Shown here piece by piece: positions 16,555 through 24,373 of a stretch of DNA of 64,000 nt. The stretch's first letter is position 1; each line of letters starts with the position of its first letter. Position numbers and translations under genes: made by a program. Under the pieces are notes generated by a model. It saw only the letters and a list, made by a program, of their open reading frames with translations. It did no database searches and had not been told where the DNA came from. This DNA comes from Desulfuromonas soudanensis (lineage in GTDB: Bacteria; Desulfobacterota; Desulfuromonadia; Desulfuromonadales; WTL): assembly GCF_001278055.1 (NCBI RefSeq), contig NZ_CP010802.1, positions 3,844,001-3,908,000 on the forward strand, written 5' to 3'.

Positions 16555-16809
16555 ATGAAAGGCTTGCTGATCGAGGATGAAATCCGCTGGCTCGACCGCT
16601 GGTCGGCGAATCTGGGAGCGCATCTGAAAACGAGAGACAGCAGCAACAACCTGCTTATCTTCGATGGCAAATACGGCAGGGAGGAGATTCTCGCCCTGAT
16701 TGCCGAGGCCCCGCAGGATGTTTATCGGATCATCGACCTGGAGGAGGCTCCGGAGGAGGATTGCGATTTCATGGCCGATTCCGGTATCTGTTACCGTAAA
16801 CTTAACTGA
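16555..16809 (+). CDS. Small acidic conserved-type protein, unknown function
   Basis: 84-residue soluble acidic protein beginning MKGLLIEDEIRWLDRW. It shows no signal peptide, membrane segment or metal motif; two Cys occur near the C-terminus (DCDF, GICYRK). The ATG at 16555 is supported by a strong ribosome site (ggaggtgac) directly upstream. A possible extended -10 lies at 16402-16410. It is convergent with the cytochrome gene. No family was recognised. Confidence 0.6.
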   Translation: MKGLLIEDEIRWLDRWSANLGAHLKTRDSSNNLLIFDGKYGREEILALIAEAPQDVYRIIDLEEAPEEDCDFMADSGICYRKLN

Positions 16810-16866
16810 CCTGGGCACAGCCTCTCTTCAGGCAGGGCAGAACCGGGAGGGGAAGGGACGGCGGGC

Positions 16867-17160
16867 TCAGTTCCCGCGAGGGATGGCCAGGGCTTGGACG
16901 ATCGCCTGGAGTTCAGCGTCGGAGAGAACCTTGAGGTGGTTCATGATGGCGAAGTGGCGAATCGCCGAACGAACCCGCACCAGGCTGCGACCGGCTTTGG
17001 TTGATTTCCCCAGCGGTTTGTGGCAGTCGGCGCAGTAGCTGGCATAGAGGGCCGCGCCCTCGGGGGCCAAGGCCTCTTCGGCCGCAGAGTCGAGGGGAGT
17101 AAGCAGAAGCAAGGCCAGAACCATGCCGCAAAGAAGAACGAGTGACGGAAGCTGTTTCAT
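16867..17160 (-). CDS. Small periplasmic monoheme c-type cytochrome
   Basis: 97-residue exported protein with a signal peptide (MKQLPSLVLLCGMVLALLLL, cleavage near 26), one heme-attachment motif CADCH at about residues 42-46, and a candidate axial Met in AIMNHLK at about 73. The short class I fold suits electron transfer in the periplasm. A frame extension upstream of the ATG at 17160 exists but lacks signal-peptide character. A sigma-70-like promoter (17213-17241) lies 53-81 bp upstream. Transcribed alone. Confidence 0.8.
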   Translation of the reverse strand: MKQLPSLVLLCGMVLALLLLTPLDSAAEEALAPEGAALYASYCADCHKPLGKSTKAGRSLVRVRSAIRHFAIMNHLKVLSDAELQAIVQALAIPRGN

Positions 17161-17212
17161 GTCGGACACCGAAGATTCATGACGCCGTTGGCAAAGAACT
17201 AAAATTGAACCT

Positions 17213-17241
17213 TTTTTATCCTTCACCCCCGCAACTGTCAA
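17213..17241 (-). promoter_or_regulatory. Sigma-70-type promoter of the small cytochrome gene
   Basis: On the minus strand TTGACA (17236-17241), 17-bp spacer, TAAAAA (17213-17218), correctly placed upstream of the start at 17160. Confidence 0.6.
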
Positions 17242-17624
17242 CTTAACTTATTTTCTATTTGGACCTCGTCCCCCCGGAGGAAGGATTTTGGGGGTCGCAT
17301 TCCTGATGAAAACGGATCAAACCTGCCTTACCGTTCACATCTGTTCACCTTCAGAGTGACGGTTCTGTGAAATATCCTCCCCTCCGGTATCTTTTACTCC
17401 GGGGAAGGTGTATGATGGCAAAGTATTCACCCACCCCAACCGCCCCTCTCAATTCACCGTCGCCCCTCAATCCGTATGGAGATGCCGTTACGGAGGGGAG
17501 AATTCCCAGGGTCCCGCGGCGATTTTCCAGCTCATGCGTTGCCGAGCCGGCCCCGTCGATTCCAGCGGTTTCCCTGGTATTGCCGGGCCATCTTTGGCCT
17601 CGCCCCAAAAAAGGGAGTACTGCC

Positions 17625-18029
17625 ATGAAAAGCGCCACGCTTTCGCCCGGTGCCCAAATCGAAGCCCGCTGCACCAAATGCCGCAAAAATACCGACCACA
17701 TCGTCGTCACCCTGACCGAAGAGGGCCCCGACGAGGTGCAATGCTCCAGTTGCAGTCGCCAGCACAAGTTTCGCCCCCCCACGGCGGCAAAAAAACCGGC
17801 CGTGCGGCGAACCGTCAACCCCAAGGACACCGAGAGAAAAGAATGGGAAGTTCTGCGGCCGAACATGAACTGCGATAAAGCGACGGACTATTCCATGACC
17901 GATGCCTACAAGGTCAAGGCCCTGATAAACCATCCGCTTTTCGGCCTCGGTCTTGTCCAGCGCGTCGTCGGCTCGCAAAAGGTCGAAGTCCTCTTCGAGG
18001 ATGGCAAGAAAACGATGCGCTGCAAATAA
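17625..18029 (+). CDS. Zinc-ribbon protein with CarD/UvrD-tail-like C-terminus
   Basis: 134-residue soluble protein. Two CxxC pairs (CTKCRK at about 17-20 and CSSCSRQHKF at about 41-44) form a probable zinc ribbon. A basic linker follows. The C-terminal ~35 residues HPLFGLGLVQRVVGSQKVEV...FEDGKKTM resemble the small beta-barrel tail found in UvrD-like helicases and RNAP-binding proteins. A nucleic-acid or RNA-polymerase role is inferred, not shown. The ATG at 17625 follows aagggagtactgcc; the 86 upstream in-frame codons look non-coding. It is followed by another zinc-ribbon gene. Confidence 0.7.
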   Translation: MKSATLSPGAQIEARCTKCRKNTDHIVVTLTEEGPDEVQCSSCSRQHKFRPPTAAKKPAVRRTVNPKDTERKEWEVLRPNMNCDKATDYSMTDAYKVKALINHPLFGLGLVQRVVGSQKVEVLFEDGKKTMRCK

Positions 18030-18107
18030 TTCTGACCGACCCGACGGCCGGCTTCCCTCTGCGGAGGGGACCGGAGCTTGGGTTTGCCAGAGAACAGATG
18101 GAAAGAG

Positions 18108-18326
18108 ATGAGAATGAAAATCTGCGATCTTTGTGAAGAGCAATCGAAAAAAACACGGAACGGGAAGCCCCATGAATATCTGTCCAAAGTGGACGAAGCG
18201 CGTATTTTCAAAGGGGACAATCCCCGTGGTTTTGAAGAGCAGGATTTTCAATGCCTGACCTGCCAGGCGAAGTTCACCAGGAGTACCGACAAGAATGATC
18301 TGGCCTGGACTCTGTGGCAGGGATAG
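18108..18326 (+). CDS. Small zinc-ribbon protein
   Basis: 72-residue protein with CDLCEEQ near the N-terminus and CLTCQAKF near residue 50, a split CxxC...CxxC metal site. The centre is basic. The start at 18108 (or 18114, two codons later) follows atggaaagag. It lies 78 bp after the previous zinc-ribbon gene and is followed by a strong terminator, so the two probably share a transcript. Function unknown. Confidence 0.6.
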   Translation: MRMKICDLCEEQSKKTRNGKPHEYLSKVDEARIFKGDNPRGFEEQDFQCLTCQAKFTRSTDKNDLAWTLWQG

Positions 18327-18362
18327 CGCACGGGCCTTCGGCTCAAGGGTTGCGAAATAATA

Positions 18363-18400
18363 AAGGGGGGCTGCCTTTTGCAAGGCAGCCCCCCTTTTTT
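18363..18400. terminator. Strong bidirectional terminator
   Basis: Hairpin ggggggctgcctt/aaggcagcccccc followed by six T on the plus strand. It separates the zinc-ribbon genes from the convergent RelA/SpoT-domain gene. Confidence 0.9.
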
Positions 18401-18421
18401 ATGAATGTCGCCAGAGGTGAA

Positions 18422-19504
18422 TTACCGTTGGACTGCGCCATGCCCTTTTAACCATCCGGCAAAACGATCCCTTGGCCCCTTGGATAATATTCGATCGAAG
18501 GTTTCCTGATCGTAGAGGTACAGACAGTGCCGTATCGTGGTATAGGGACTGAAGGTGTTTTCGGGGTTTTCCACCATGAATTCATCGCGGTAATCTTTGA
18601 CCGTTTTTAAATTCTCGATCAGACTTTTGTGCAGATCGGACCTTTTAAAACCGTTCTCCAGCTTCAGGATGTCCTGAACGAAGTTGTCCACCTTGTAGTC
18701 TTCGAATTCGAAATCCTTGAAAAAATGTCCGGCGACTCGCTGAAAGTTGAAGGCATTGACGTTTTTGGGGCTGGCCGGGGACGATGTTTCTCCTCCGCTT
18801 TCGTTATTGTCAATCAGGGGTTCACGGATCGGATCCACCGTGGCCTGCTCGATTAATTCCCTGGTGGCATTGCGTATTTCCTTGAATTCCCGGTCGGCGA
18901 GCTCGAAGAGGGCAGAGAGCACATTGATCCGCCGCTTGAGGTCATTGGGAATCGATTTTTTATATTTTATTTTGTGGTCCAGCACGCTCCAGGCATCCTG
19001 GATCAAAGACCGGATCTGAACTTCAAAATGATGAACGGCAAACGCTTGGTATTTTGTCGAAGAAGCCATCTCCTCGCTCGGCGCCATGTCCATGTGCAGC
19101 CCTTTATAGCCGAAGGAATCCTCGGTACTCTCCACGGCGGCGATCTTGTCAGTGACGTCGATGGTCCTGAAATGACTCTTCAAAACCTCCGACACCACGG
19201 CAATCTGGTCTTCATAGAGGCAGATGATGCGAATGCCGATTATGTCGGAGAGATAGTTTTTGATCTCGTAGGGTTGTTCGTCGCCTTCAAGCTTGCTCTG
19301 GTATTTTCGGTGAAACTTCTTAATGCACTCCTCTTTGTCCTTGACCCGCCCTTCTATTTTCGTCACCTCGCCCACATCCGACTGTTTTATCAGGATATTG
19401 ATGGCGCGGATATAGGCGTTCTTGGCCTCTTCAAAAAGAGGCTTGTTGTTATCGTAAAATTTTCTGAAATTGCGCTTTTCGAGTTCGAAATCCAGAGAGG
19501 CCAA
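18422..19504 (-). CDS. Stand-alone RelA/SpoT-domain (p)ppGpp synthetase-like protein
   Basis: 360-residue cytoplasmic protein with a RelA/SpoT nucleotidyltransferase domain at about 35-200. Motifs seen are EGRVKDKEECIKKFHRK, the acidic strand DIIGIRIICLYEDQI, GYKGLHM and EVQIRSLIQDAWSVLDHKIKYK. These suggest synthesis of (p)ppGpp or a related pyrophosphorylated nucleotide. There is no HD hydrolase, TGS or ACT domain. A C-terminal extension of about 150 residues is longer than in typical RelQ/RelP enzymes and is not recognised. The ATG at 19504 follows aaaggagctgcc on the minus strand. The nearest upstream feature is the 6S RNA candidate. Activity and partner are uncertain; toxin-type Rel enzymes have the same core. 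Confidence 0.75.
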   Translation of the reverse strand: MASLDFELEKRNFRKFYDNNKPLFEEAKNAYIRAINILIKQSDVGEVTKIEGRVKDKEECIKKFHRKYQSKLEGDEQPYEIKNYLSDIIGIRIICLYEDQIAVVSEVLKSHFRTIDVTDKIAAVESTEDSFGYKGLHMDMAPSEEMASSTKYQAFAVHHFEVQIRSLIQDAWSVLDHKIKYKKSIPNDLKRRINVLSALFELADREFKEIRNATRELIEQATVDPIREPLIDNNESGGETSSPASPKNVNAFNFQRVAGHFFKDFEFEDYKVDNFVQDILKLENGFKRSDLHKSLIENLKTVKDYRDEFMVENPENTFSPYTTIRHCLYLYDQETFDRILSKGPRDRFAGWLKGHGAVQR

Positions 19505-19584
19505 GGGCAGCTCCTTTTAAAATATGAAATTGAAACAGTCGGAAGTTAGAAAACTGAGGTGTGCGGGAGGATTCGGAAGGAATG

Positions 19585-19791
19585 CCGACGGGGGGAGACT
19601 TCTTCGGACGCGGTGTGCCTTGGATCGAAGCCTTCGACCCTCAAGGACCTCCTAGTGCATTTCCTTAAGGCATACGCCGGTCGCAAGAGACTCTCTTTGC
19701 CGAAAGGCCGGAGGTCTCCAGGGCCAAACAACCGGTGCAGATAGAGCTGAATTCCGCACCCGTGACTCCCTGGGCAACCTCCCCCAATCGG
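19585..19791 (-). ncRNA. ssrS: 6S RNA candidate
   Basis: The 359-bp gap between two minus-strand genes contains a structured region of about 207 nt with 6S RNA features. A closing stem pairs CCGATTGGGGGAG (19791-19779) with CTCCCCCCGTCGG (19597-19585) at 12 of 13 positions. An apical stem is formed by GACCTCC/GGAGGTC, with an internal GCAAAGAG/CTCTTGC hairpin. A small hairpin CCTTGAGGGTCGAA...TTCGATCCAAGG takes the place of the CCTTGAACC hairpin of E. coli 6S. GCCTTAAG precedes it, as in 6S. 6S RNA sequesters sigma-70 holoenzyme in stationary phase. The ends are approximate. No coding ORF is convincing here. Confidence 0.6.
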
Positions 19792-19863
19792 CGGAAGAGA
19801 AGAAAAATCGAGGCCGTTATCTTGCGGGGATTCCGCCGGGAAGTCCTGCAATAATTTTTACGG

Positions 19864-20025
19864 TTAGACCTGGTCCGGAGAGTCCAGGGGGGATTCCTCC
19901 GGAGCCTCTTCCGGTGTTTCCACGGCGCCCTCCTCCAGTTTGTTCTTTTTCTTTTCGTCTTTTTTGGCCTTTTTTGCGAGTTCCTTCTGGCGCTTTTCGA
20001 AGCCGTAATTCGGTTTTCTGGCCAT
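19864..20025 (-). CDS. Very small, highly charged protein
   Basis: 53-residue protein starting MARKPNYGFEKRQKELAKKAKKDEKKKN. The N-terminal half is Lys-rich and helical; the C-terminal half is acidic and Pro-rich (ETPEEAPEESPLDSPDQ). The ATG at 20025 follows gaaaggaaaagag, a good ribosome site. Short proteins of this pattern are common in deltaproteobacteria but have no defined role. It lies between the cold-shock gene and the 6S candidate. Confidence 0.6.
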   Translation of the reverse strand: MARKPNYGFEKRQKELAKKAKKDEKKKNKLEEGAVETPEEAPEESPLDSPDQV

Positions 20026-20106
20026 CTCTTTTCCTTTCAGGCTGGCGTCTGACCCGCCCTCAGGCACACAACCGGAGGTCCATTTCCGCGGGCAAACTGC
20101 AGTTAG

Positions 20107-20136
20107 AAAAAAGAGCCCCACGAGATTCCGCGGGGC
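20107..20136 (-). terminator. Rho-independent terminator of the cold-shock gene
   Basis: Minus-strand hairpin gccccgcggaatctcgtggggc (20136-20115) followed by six T (20112-20107), 27 bp past the cold-shock stop codon. Confidence 0.85.
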
Positions 20137-20163
20137 CCCTTTGCGAATATATGCAAATCTTAC

Positions 20164-20364
20164 TTAAATTCTGCGCACATTAGCCGACTGAGGGCCCTTC
20201 TGACCCTGAGTGACTTCAAAGCTCACGCGATCACCTTCGGCGAGAGATTTGAATCCATCACCCTGGATTTCGGAAAAATGGACAAATACGTCGGGGCCAT
20301 TTTCCTGCTCGATAAAACCAAAACCCTTTGCGTCGTTAAACCACTTCACGGTGCCTTCTGCCAT
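20164..20364 (-). CDS. Cold-shock protein, CspA family
   Basis: 66-residue single-stranded nucleic-acid-binding OB-fold protein, RNA chaperone type. RNP1 KGFGFIE and RNP2 VFVHFSEI are intact. It starts [14 protein letters not shown]. The ATG at 20364 follows catggagaaaagac on the minus strand. The upstream leader of about 150 bp contains two hairpins: one perfect just before the ribosome site (20378-20394) and a terminator-like one (20425-20457). The long leader resembles those of cold-inducible csp genes. A terminator follows the gene. Confidence 0.95.
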   Translation of the reverse strand: MAEGTVKWFNDAKGFGFIEQENGPDVFVHFSEIQGDGFKSLAEGDRVSFEVTQGQKGPQSANVRRI

Positions 20365-20424
20365 GTCTTTTCTCCATGTTCCCTCTCTGGGAACTTTTTT
20401 GTGCCGACTCTGATCGCCCAAAAT

Positions 20425-20457
20425 TAAAAAACACACGCCCAAGGGGCCTGTGTTTTT
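20425..20457 (-). promoter_or_regulatory. Terminator-like hairpin in the csp leader
   Basis: Minus-strand ACACAGGCCCCTTGGGCGTGTGT followed by six T, about 60-90 bp upstream of the start. It could act as an attenuator. A second perfect hairpin (20378-20394, gttccc/gggaac) abuts the ribosome site. Confidence 0.5.
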
Positions 20458-20711
20458 GATCCAAGCTAACACCTTGTTAACCTGGTGAGCGACAAAAAAT
20501 CTACACAAACTTGCTTAAGTTTTTCTACTCTAGCACAGTCGACTTTGGAAAAGCAAGGTCTAAATGGAAAGGCCCCCGGAACATAGAATGCCCTCCCCCA
20601 GGGAGAAAGGGGGACGCGCCGACATCCTCGGCCCTTCCCCCCCCTGGATGGCGCGGAATTGAAGAACCGGTGTCTTTTGGTATCCTAGAGACATCCTTGG
20701 AGGCCCTTGAA

Positions 20712-22193
20712 ATGAATATTCTCTTAATCTATCCCGAATTTCCCGATACCTTCTGGAGTTTCAAACACGCCCTGAAGCTGGCTCACAAGAGAGCCTCATC
20801 CCCTCCCCTGGGTCTCCTCACCGTTGCGGCGCTTCTCCCTCCGGAGTGGGAGAAGCGTCTGCTCGACCTCAACATCACCCGGCTCACGGCCAAAGACCTG
20901 GCCTGGGCCGAGGCCGTCTTTGTCAGCTCCATGCTGGTGCAAAAGGAATCGGCCCGCCAGGTGATTTCCCTTTGCCGCCAGGCCGGCGTCCGGGTCATCG
21001 CCGGCGGACCGCTTTTTACCAGCGAGTTTGAGCAATTCCCCGACGTCGACCATTTCGTCCTCAACGAAGGGGAATTGACCCTTCCGCCGTTTCTGTCCGA
21101 TTGGGAGCGGGGCAAAGCCCGCCGCGTCTACCGAACCTCCGCCTTTGCTGATATCCGGAAATCGCCTGTCCCCCAGTGGGATTTGGTAAACATGCGCCAC
21201 TATGCCGCCATGAGCATCCAATATTCGCGGGGTTGCCCCTTCCAATGCGAATTCTGCAACGTCACGGCCCTCTTCGGTCATCAGCCCCGCACCAAGAGCA
21301 CCCCCCAGGTCCTTGCCGAACTCGATGGCCTCTACGACCGGGGATGGCGGGGGAGTATTTTTTTCGTCGACGATAATTTTATCGGCAACAAAAGGCAGCT
21401 CAAGACCGATCTTCTCCCGGCCCTCATCGACTGGCAGAAGAGGAGGGGCGGTCTCTCCTTTTATACCGAAGGCTCCATAAACCTCGCCGACGATCCCCAA
21501 CTCATGGAGATGATGGTCGAGGCCGGCTTCGACACCGTCTTTGTCGGCATCGAAACGTCCGACGAGGCATGCCTAGCGGAATCGGGGAAGGTGCAGAACC
21601 AGAAGCGAAATCTGATCGCGGACATCAAACGCCTGCAGCGGGCGGGGCTGCAGGTGCAGGGAGGCTTTATTGTCGGCTTCGACAGCGACACTCCCGACAC
21701 CTTCCAGCGCCAGATCGATTTTATTCAGAACAGCGGGATCGTCACGGCGATGGTCGGTCTCCTGCAGGCCCTGCCGGGAACCCGGCTCTACGACCGCATG
21801 AAACGGGAGGACCGCCTCCTCGCCGATTCGACGGGGGACAACGTCGGTATTTCAACCAACATCATTCCGGCCATGAAGCTGGAGACTCTGCAGGAGGGTT
21901 ACAAAAAAATCATTCGGACGATTTACTCGCCCGAACGCTACTATCAGCGTCTCAAAGCCTTCCTGCAGGAATACCGCCCACCGAAGATCAAGTCCGCCAA
22001 GAGCCTTCGCTACCAGTTGGCGTTGTTCCATTCCTTTTACCGCCTGGGGGTCCTGGGGAAGGAGCGTCTCTATTTTTGGAGAGTCCTCCTCTGGACCCTG
22101 TTCCATCGCCCCCGATTGTTCCCGCAGGCCGTCACCCTGGCCATTTACGGCTATCATTTCCGCACCATCAGCGAACGATATATTCTGGGGTGA
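20712..22193 (+). CDS. B12-binding-domain radical SAM protein with DUF4070-like C-terminus
   Basis: 493-residue radical SAM enzyme of the B12-binding class, as in methylases such as HpnR; substrate unknown. The N-terminal cobalamin-binding-like Rossmann domain covers about 1-140 (MNILLIYPEFP, AGVRVIAGGPLFTSEF). The [4Fe-4S] motif CPFQCEFC lies at about 176-183 after YSRGC. The radical SAM barrel runs to about 370, with VGIETSDE and GGFIVGFDSDTPDTF. A C-terminal region of the DUF4070 type (SPERYYQRL, YHFRTISERY) follows. The ATG at 20712 is preferred because the B12-domain consensus begins there. The cobalamin site lacks the classical DxHxxG motif. Transcribed alone. Confidence 0.85.
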   Translation: MNILLIYPEFPDTFWSFKHALKLAHKRASSPPLGLLTVAALLPPEWEKRLLDLNITRLTAKDLAWAEAVFVSSMLVQKESARQVISLCRQAGVRVIAGGPLFTSEFEQFPDVDHFVLNEGELTLPPFLSDWERGKARRVYRTSAFADIRKSPVPQWDLVNMRHYAAMSIQYSRGCPFQCEFCNVTALFGHQPRTKSTPQVLAELDGLYDRGWRGSIFFVDDNFIGNKRQLKTDLLPALIDWQKRRGGLSFYTEGSINLADDPQLMEMMVEAGFDTVFVGIETSDEACLAESGKVQNQKRNLIADIKRLQRAGLQVQGGFIVGFDSDTPDTFQRQIDFIQNSGIVTAMVGLLQALPGTRLYDRMKREDRLLADSTGDNVGISTNIIPAMKLETLQEGYKKIIRTIYSPERYYQRLKAFLQEYRPPKIKSAKSLRYQLALFHSFYRLGVLGKERLYFWRVLLWTLFHRPRLFPQAVTLAIYGYHFRTISERYILG

Positions 22194-22225
22194 CTTCGTC
22201 AGGAAAAGGGCTTTTGCCTGATTTG

Positions 22226-22309
22226 CCTGCGCCGTCCCCCTGCCGATCCCCCGGGCCCCGCCGGTGAATACCGCGACCCGCCTCTCCCCTTCCAGGATTC
22301 CCTCCCGAT
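22226..22309 (-). pseudogene. Remnant of an SDR gene 5' end
   Basis: About 84 bp that resemble the start and upstream region of the SDR gene at 24374-25132 (compare 25062-25156). On the minus strand it encodes GERRVAVFTGGARGIGRGTAQA, the glycine-rich nucleotide-binding motif. The start codon has become CTG and the similarity stops soon after. The flanking gattccctcccgatgttcg is also shared. It is the footprint of a partial duplication. Confidence 0.7.
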
Positions 22310-22397
22310 GTTCGACCCCGGCCAACCTTTTCTCTCGGGACGAATCCCGGCCATGAATTTCGGTGCAGGTTCCCCCACGGCGAATGAATGAAGCCTT

Positions 22398-23189
22398 TTA
22401 AGGGACGTCAAAGACCAGGCGATCGGCATCGGTGGCCGTTTTCCCGTCCGATCGTTTCCCCTCCACCGAAAGGAGGAGGACATTGCGCCCCGGCTTGAGG
22501 GAAAGGGTCAACATCTGGTCCGCCTCCGGTGAGGGCGAGAAGAGGCCGGAGAGGTCCTGCCCGTCCAGGCGGGCGGAAAAGGAGGAAGGATCGATGGTCG
22601 CTCCGTAGAATATGTGAAGGTCGAAGGTCGAGGTCCCAGACGGAAGCGCCGTCGTGGCCTCCTGAGGGTAGTGATAGGCGAGAAAGGCATTAACGTCGGC
22701 CGACCTCTGGCCATGCCCGAAGAAGAGTTTCGGCTCAAATCCGACGTACTTAAGCAGCTCCTCCGATGCAGAATATTTATTGGTCACCTTCCACTTTTCG
22801 TCCTCCTGAACAAGTGTATAAGGCAATACGCTGATGTCGCCGGCGACATCCTTTATGCGGACGACAAGGACAACGGAATCGACATAGCTGAATTTACTGT
22901 CAATATAACTTTCTACATATCCTGCCCTGAAATTCTCGATTCCTGCCATCGGGTCGATGTCGTTTTCTGCAAAGACACTCCTTTCCTCTGCCGCGCTTTC
23001 AGCCGTCAAGGTCTCAAAGTGCCAGGCTAGATCTCCAGCCATATAGGCGGAGAAAAATGCAGCGAGTGCACTCTCGGGAGATTCGTAACGGGCTACCTTT
23101 TTATCCACAAAATGAATTTGCATTGTAGCTGCCGCTACATTAAGTGGCAAAAAACTGCTTAAAAACAAAAAAATCGTAAATTTGACCAT
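22398..23189 (-). CDS. Secreted protein, paralogue A
   Basis: 263-residue exported protein of unknown function. It has a signal peptide (VKFTIFLFLSSFLPLNVAAA) and then an alpha+beta region at about 30-130 resembling NTF2-type folds (SPESALAAFFSAYMAGDLAW, DEKWKVTNKY). The C-terminal beta-sandwich-like part at about 175-263 contains HIFYGATIDPSSFSARLDGQD and GRNVLLLSVEGKRSDGKTATDADRLVF. It is paralogous over its full length to the upstream neighbour at 23257, especially in the C-terminal VLLLSVEG...TDADRLVF segment. The two are 67 bp apart and probably co-transcribed. Confidence 0.65.
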   Translation of the reverse strand: MVKFTIFLFLSSFLPLNVAAATMQIHFVDKKVARYESPESALAAFFSAYMAGDLAWHFETLTAESAAEERSVFAENDIDPMAGIENFRAGYVESYIDSKFSYVDSVVLVVRIKDVAGDISVLPYTLVQEDEKWKVTNKYSASEELLKYVGFEPKLFFGHGQRSADVNAFLAYHYPQEATTALPSGTSTFDLHIFYGATIDPSSFSARLDGQDLSGLFSPSPEADQMLTLSLKPGRNVLLLSVEGKRSDGKTATDADRLVFDVP

Positions 23190-23256
23190 TTCTACTCAAA
23201 AATCAGAGGTTGGATTGCTTTGGGATCAAACGACTATCACATTTATTTATGGTTAT

Positions 23257-24063
23257 TTATGGGACAACAAAGACCAATCGGTCCGAATCCTTAGCCTTTT
23301 TTCCGTTGGTCTTTATGCCCTCAACCGAAAGAAGAAGGACACTCCTCCCCTGCTGAAGCGGGATAACCACCTCCTCATCCGTAAACGGTTCTGGAGAGAA
23401 TTTCGTGCTTATGTCGTTCTTATTCAAGGTGGCCGAGAAAGTTTTCGGCACCACCGACTTACCATAATAGATATGCACTGCATAGCTGACCGTCCCGGAC
23501 TCAAGCTCGCTCTGAACCTGGTTTGGTTTTTCGTAGCCCAGAAAGGAATTGATCTCCTCTGGACTCTGGCCCTTGCCGTCGAACAGCGGTGGAATAAAAT
23601 GCAGATAATCGAGCAGGATCTCGTCTGAAGCAAACTTGTTGGTAAATTTCCACAATCCGTTTTCCAATACATAAGGAAAAGGAACTTGTCGAACGCTGCC
23701 ATCATACCCTGTTCCGTCAACGATGAGGAGGACAGCGTCCTGATAGTTGACCTTATTGACGATGTACGCTTCTTTTACGTTTTTTTCCAAATCGAACAAC
23801 CGCGAGCGGTCGATACCTGAGGCCAGGTAGTCTCGAATTTCCTTCTCCAGCGACTCCCGGGTCATCGTTTCATCGGCCCACTCGAGGTTCCCCAATAACA
23901 GCGCTGAACGTCTTGCTGCCAGCGTATTTTCCGGAGTGGTATAGTTAGCGGAATCTCTTGTGATTATTTCAACCCTTTGTGGCAAGTCGCCAACCTCACA
24001 GTATACGTTAGTGATGGATACCGACATTACGCAAAAAATGGCAACGAGTATTTTATCAAACAT
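23257..24063 (-). CDS. Secreted protein, paralogue B
   Basis: 268-residue exported protein of unknown function, paralogue of the gene at 22398. It has a signal peptide (DKILVAIFCVMSVSITNVYC), then TPENTLAARRSALLLGNLEW and ENGLWKFTNKFASDEILLDY, matching the SPESALAAFF and DEKWKVTNKY segments of its partner. Its C-terminus is VLLLSVEGIKTNGKKAKDSDRLVFVV. Base composition is lower in GC than the backbone genes. An AT-rich 310-bp region upstream (24064-24373) should hold the promoter. Confidence 0.65.
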   Translation of the reverse strand: MFDKILVAIFCVMSVSITNVYCEVGDLPQRVEIITRDSANYTTPENTLAARRSALLLGNLEWADETMTRESLEKEIRDYLASGIDRSRLFDLEKNVKEAYIVNKVNYQDAVLLIVDGTGYDGSVRQVPFPYVLENGLWKFTNKFASDEILLDYLHFIPPLFDGKGQSPEEINSFLGYEKPNQVQSELESGTVSYAVHIYYGKSVVPKTFSATLNKNDISTKFSPEPFTDEEVVIPLQQGRSVLLLSVEGIKTNGKKAKDSDRLVFVVP

Positions 24064-24373
24064 AAAATGTCCCTTTATTCACAATCTCCCATAACTGTCG
24101 GCGGCTCAGTGCTTTTTTCATGTCAGGCACTTCCCCCACACCGACATTTGTTTTCTGTGATTTGCAATCATTCACGGTATGTTTGCTGTGTACCGTTTTT
24201 GTAATTTAAAGGTCAATGAAAATTTTAAATTCCAATTCAAAAAACTAAACCCGCCCTTTCGCCGGGAGGATATCCCGCCAGGAGAGCCCAGAGATGGTGC
24301 CATCCAGCCTGGACATTGGATACCGCGGAAAGGGTTGCCGACCCGGCCAACCCCTTTTCGTCAATGCCTTTTA
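24064..24373. other. AT-rich intergenic region
   Basis: 310 bp, markedly more AT-rich than its surroundings around 24190-24250. It probably carries the promoter of the minus-strand secreted-protein pair and the 3' end region of the SDR transcript. No hairpin-plus-T terminator or RNA gene was recognised. Confidence 0.4.

Noticed and set aside
17367-17624. Upstream extension of the 134-residue zinc-ribbon protein by 86 codons
   Set aside because: The extension is Pro/Ser/Arg-rich and not protein-like; the internal ATG at 17625 has a good ribosome site.
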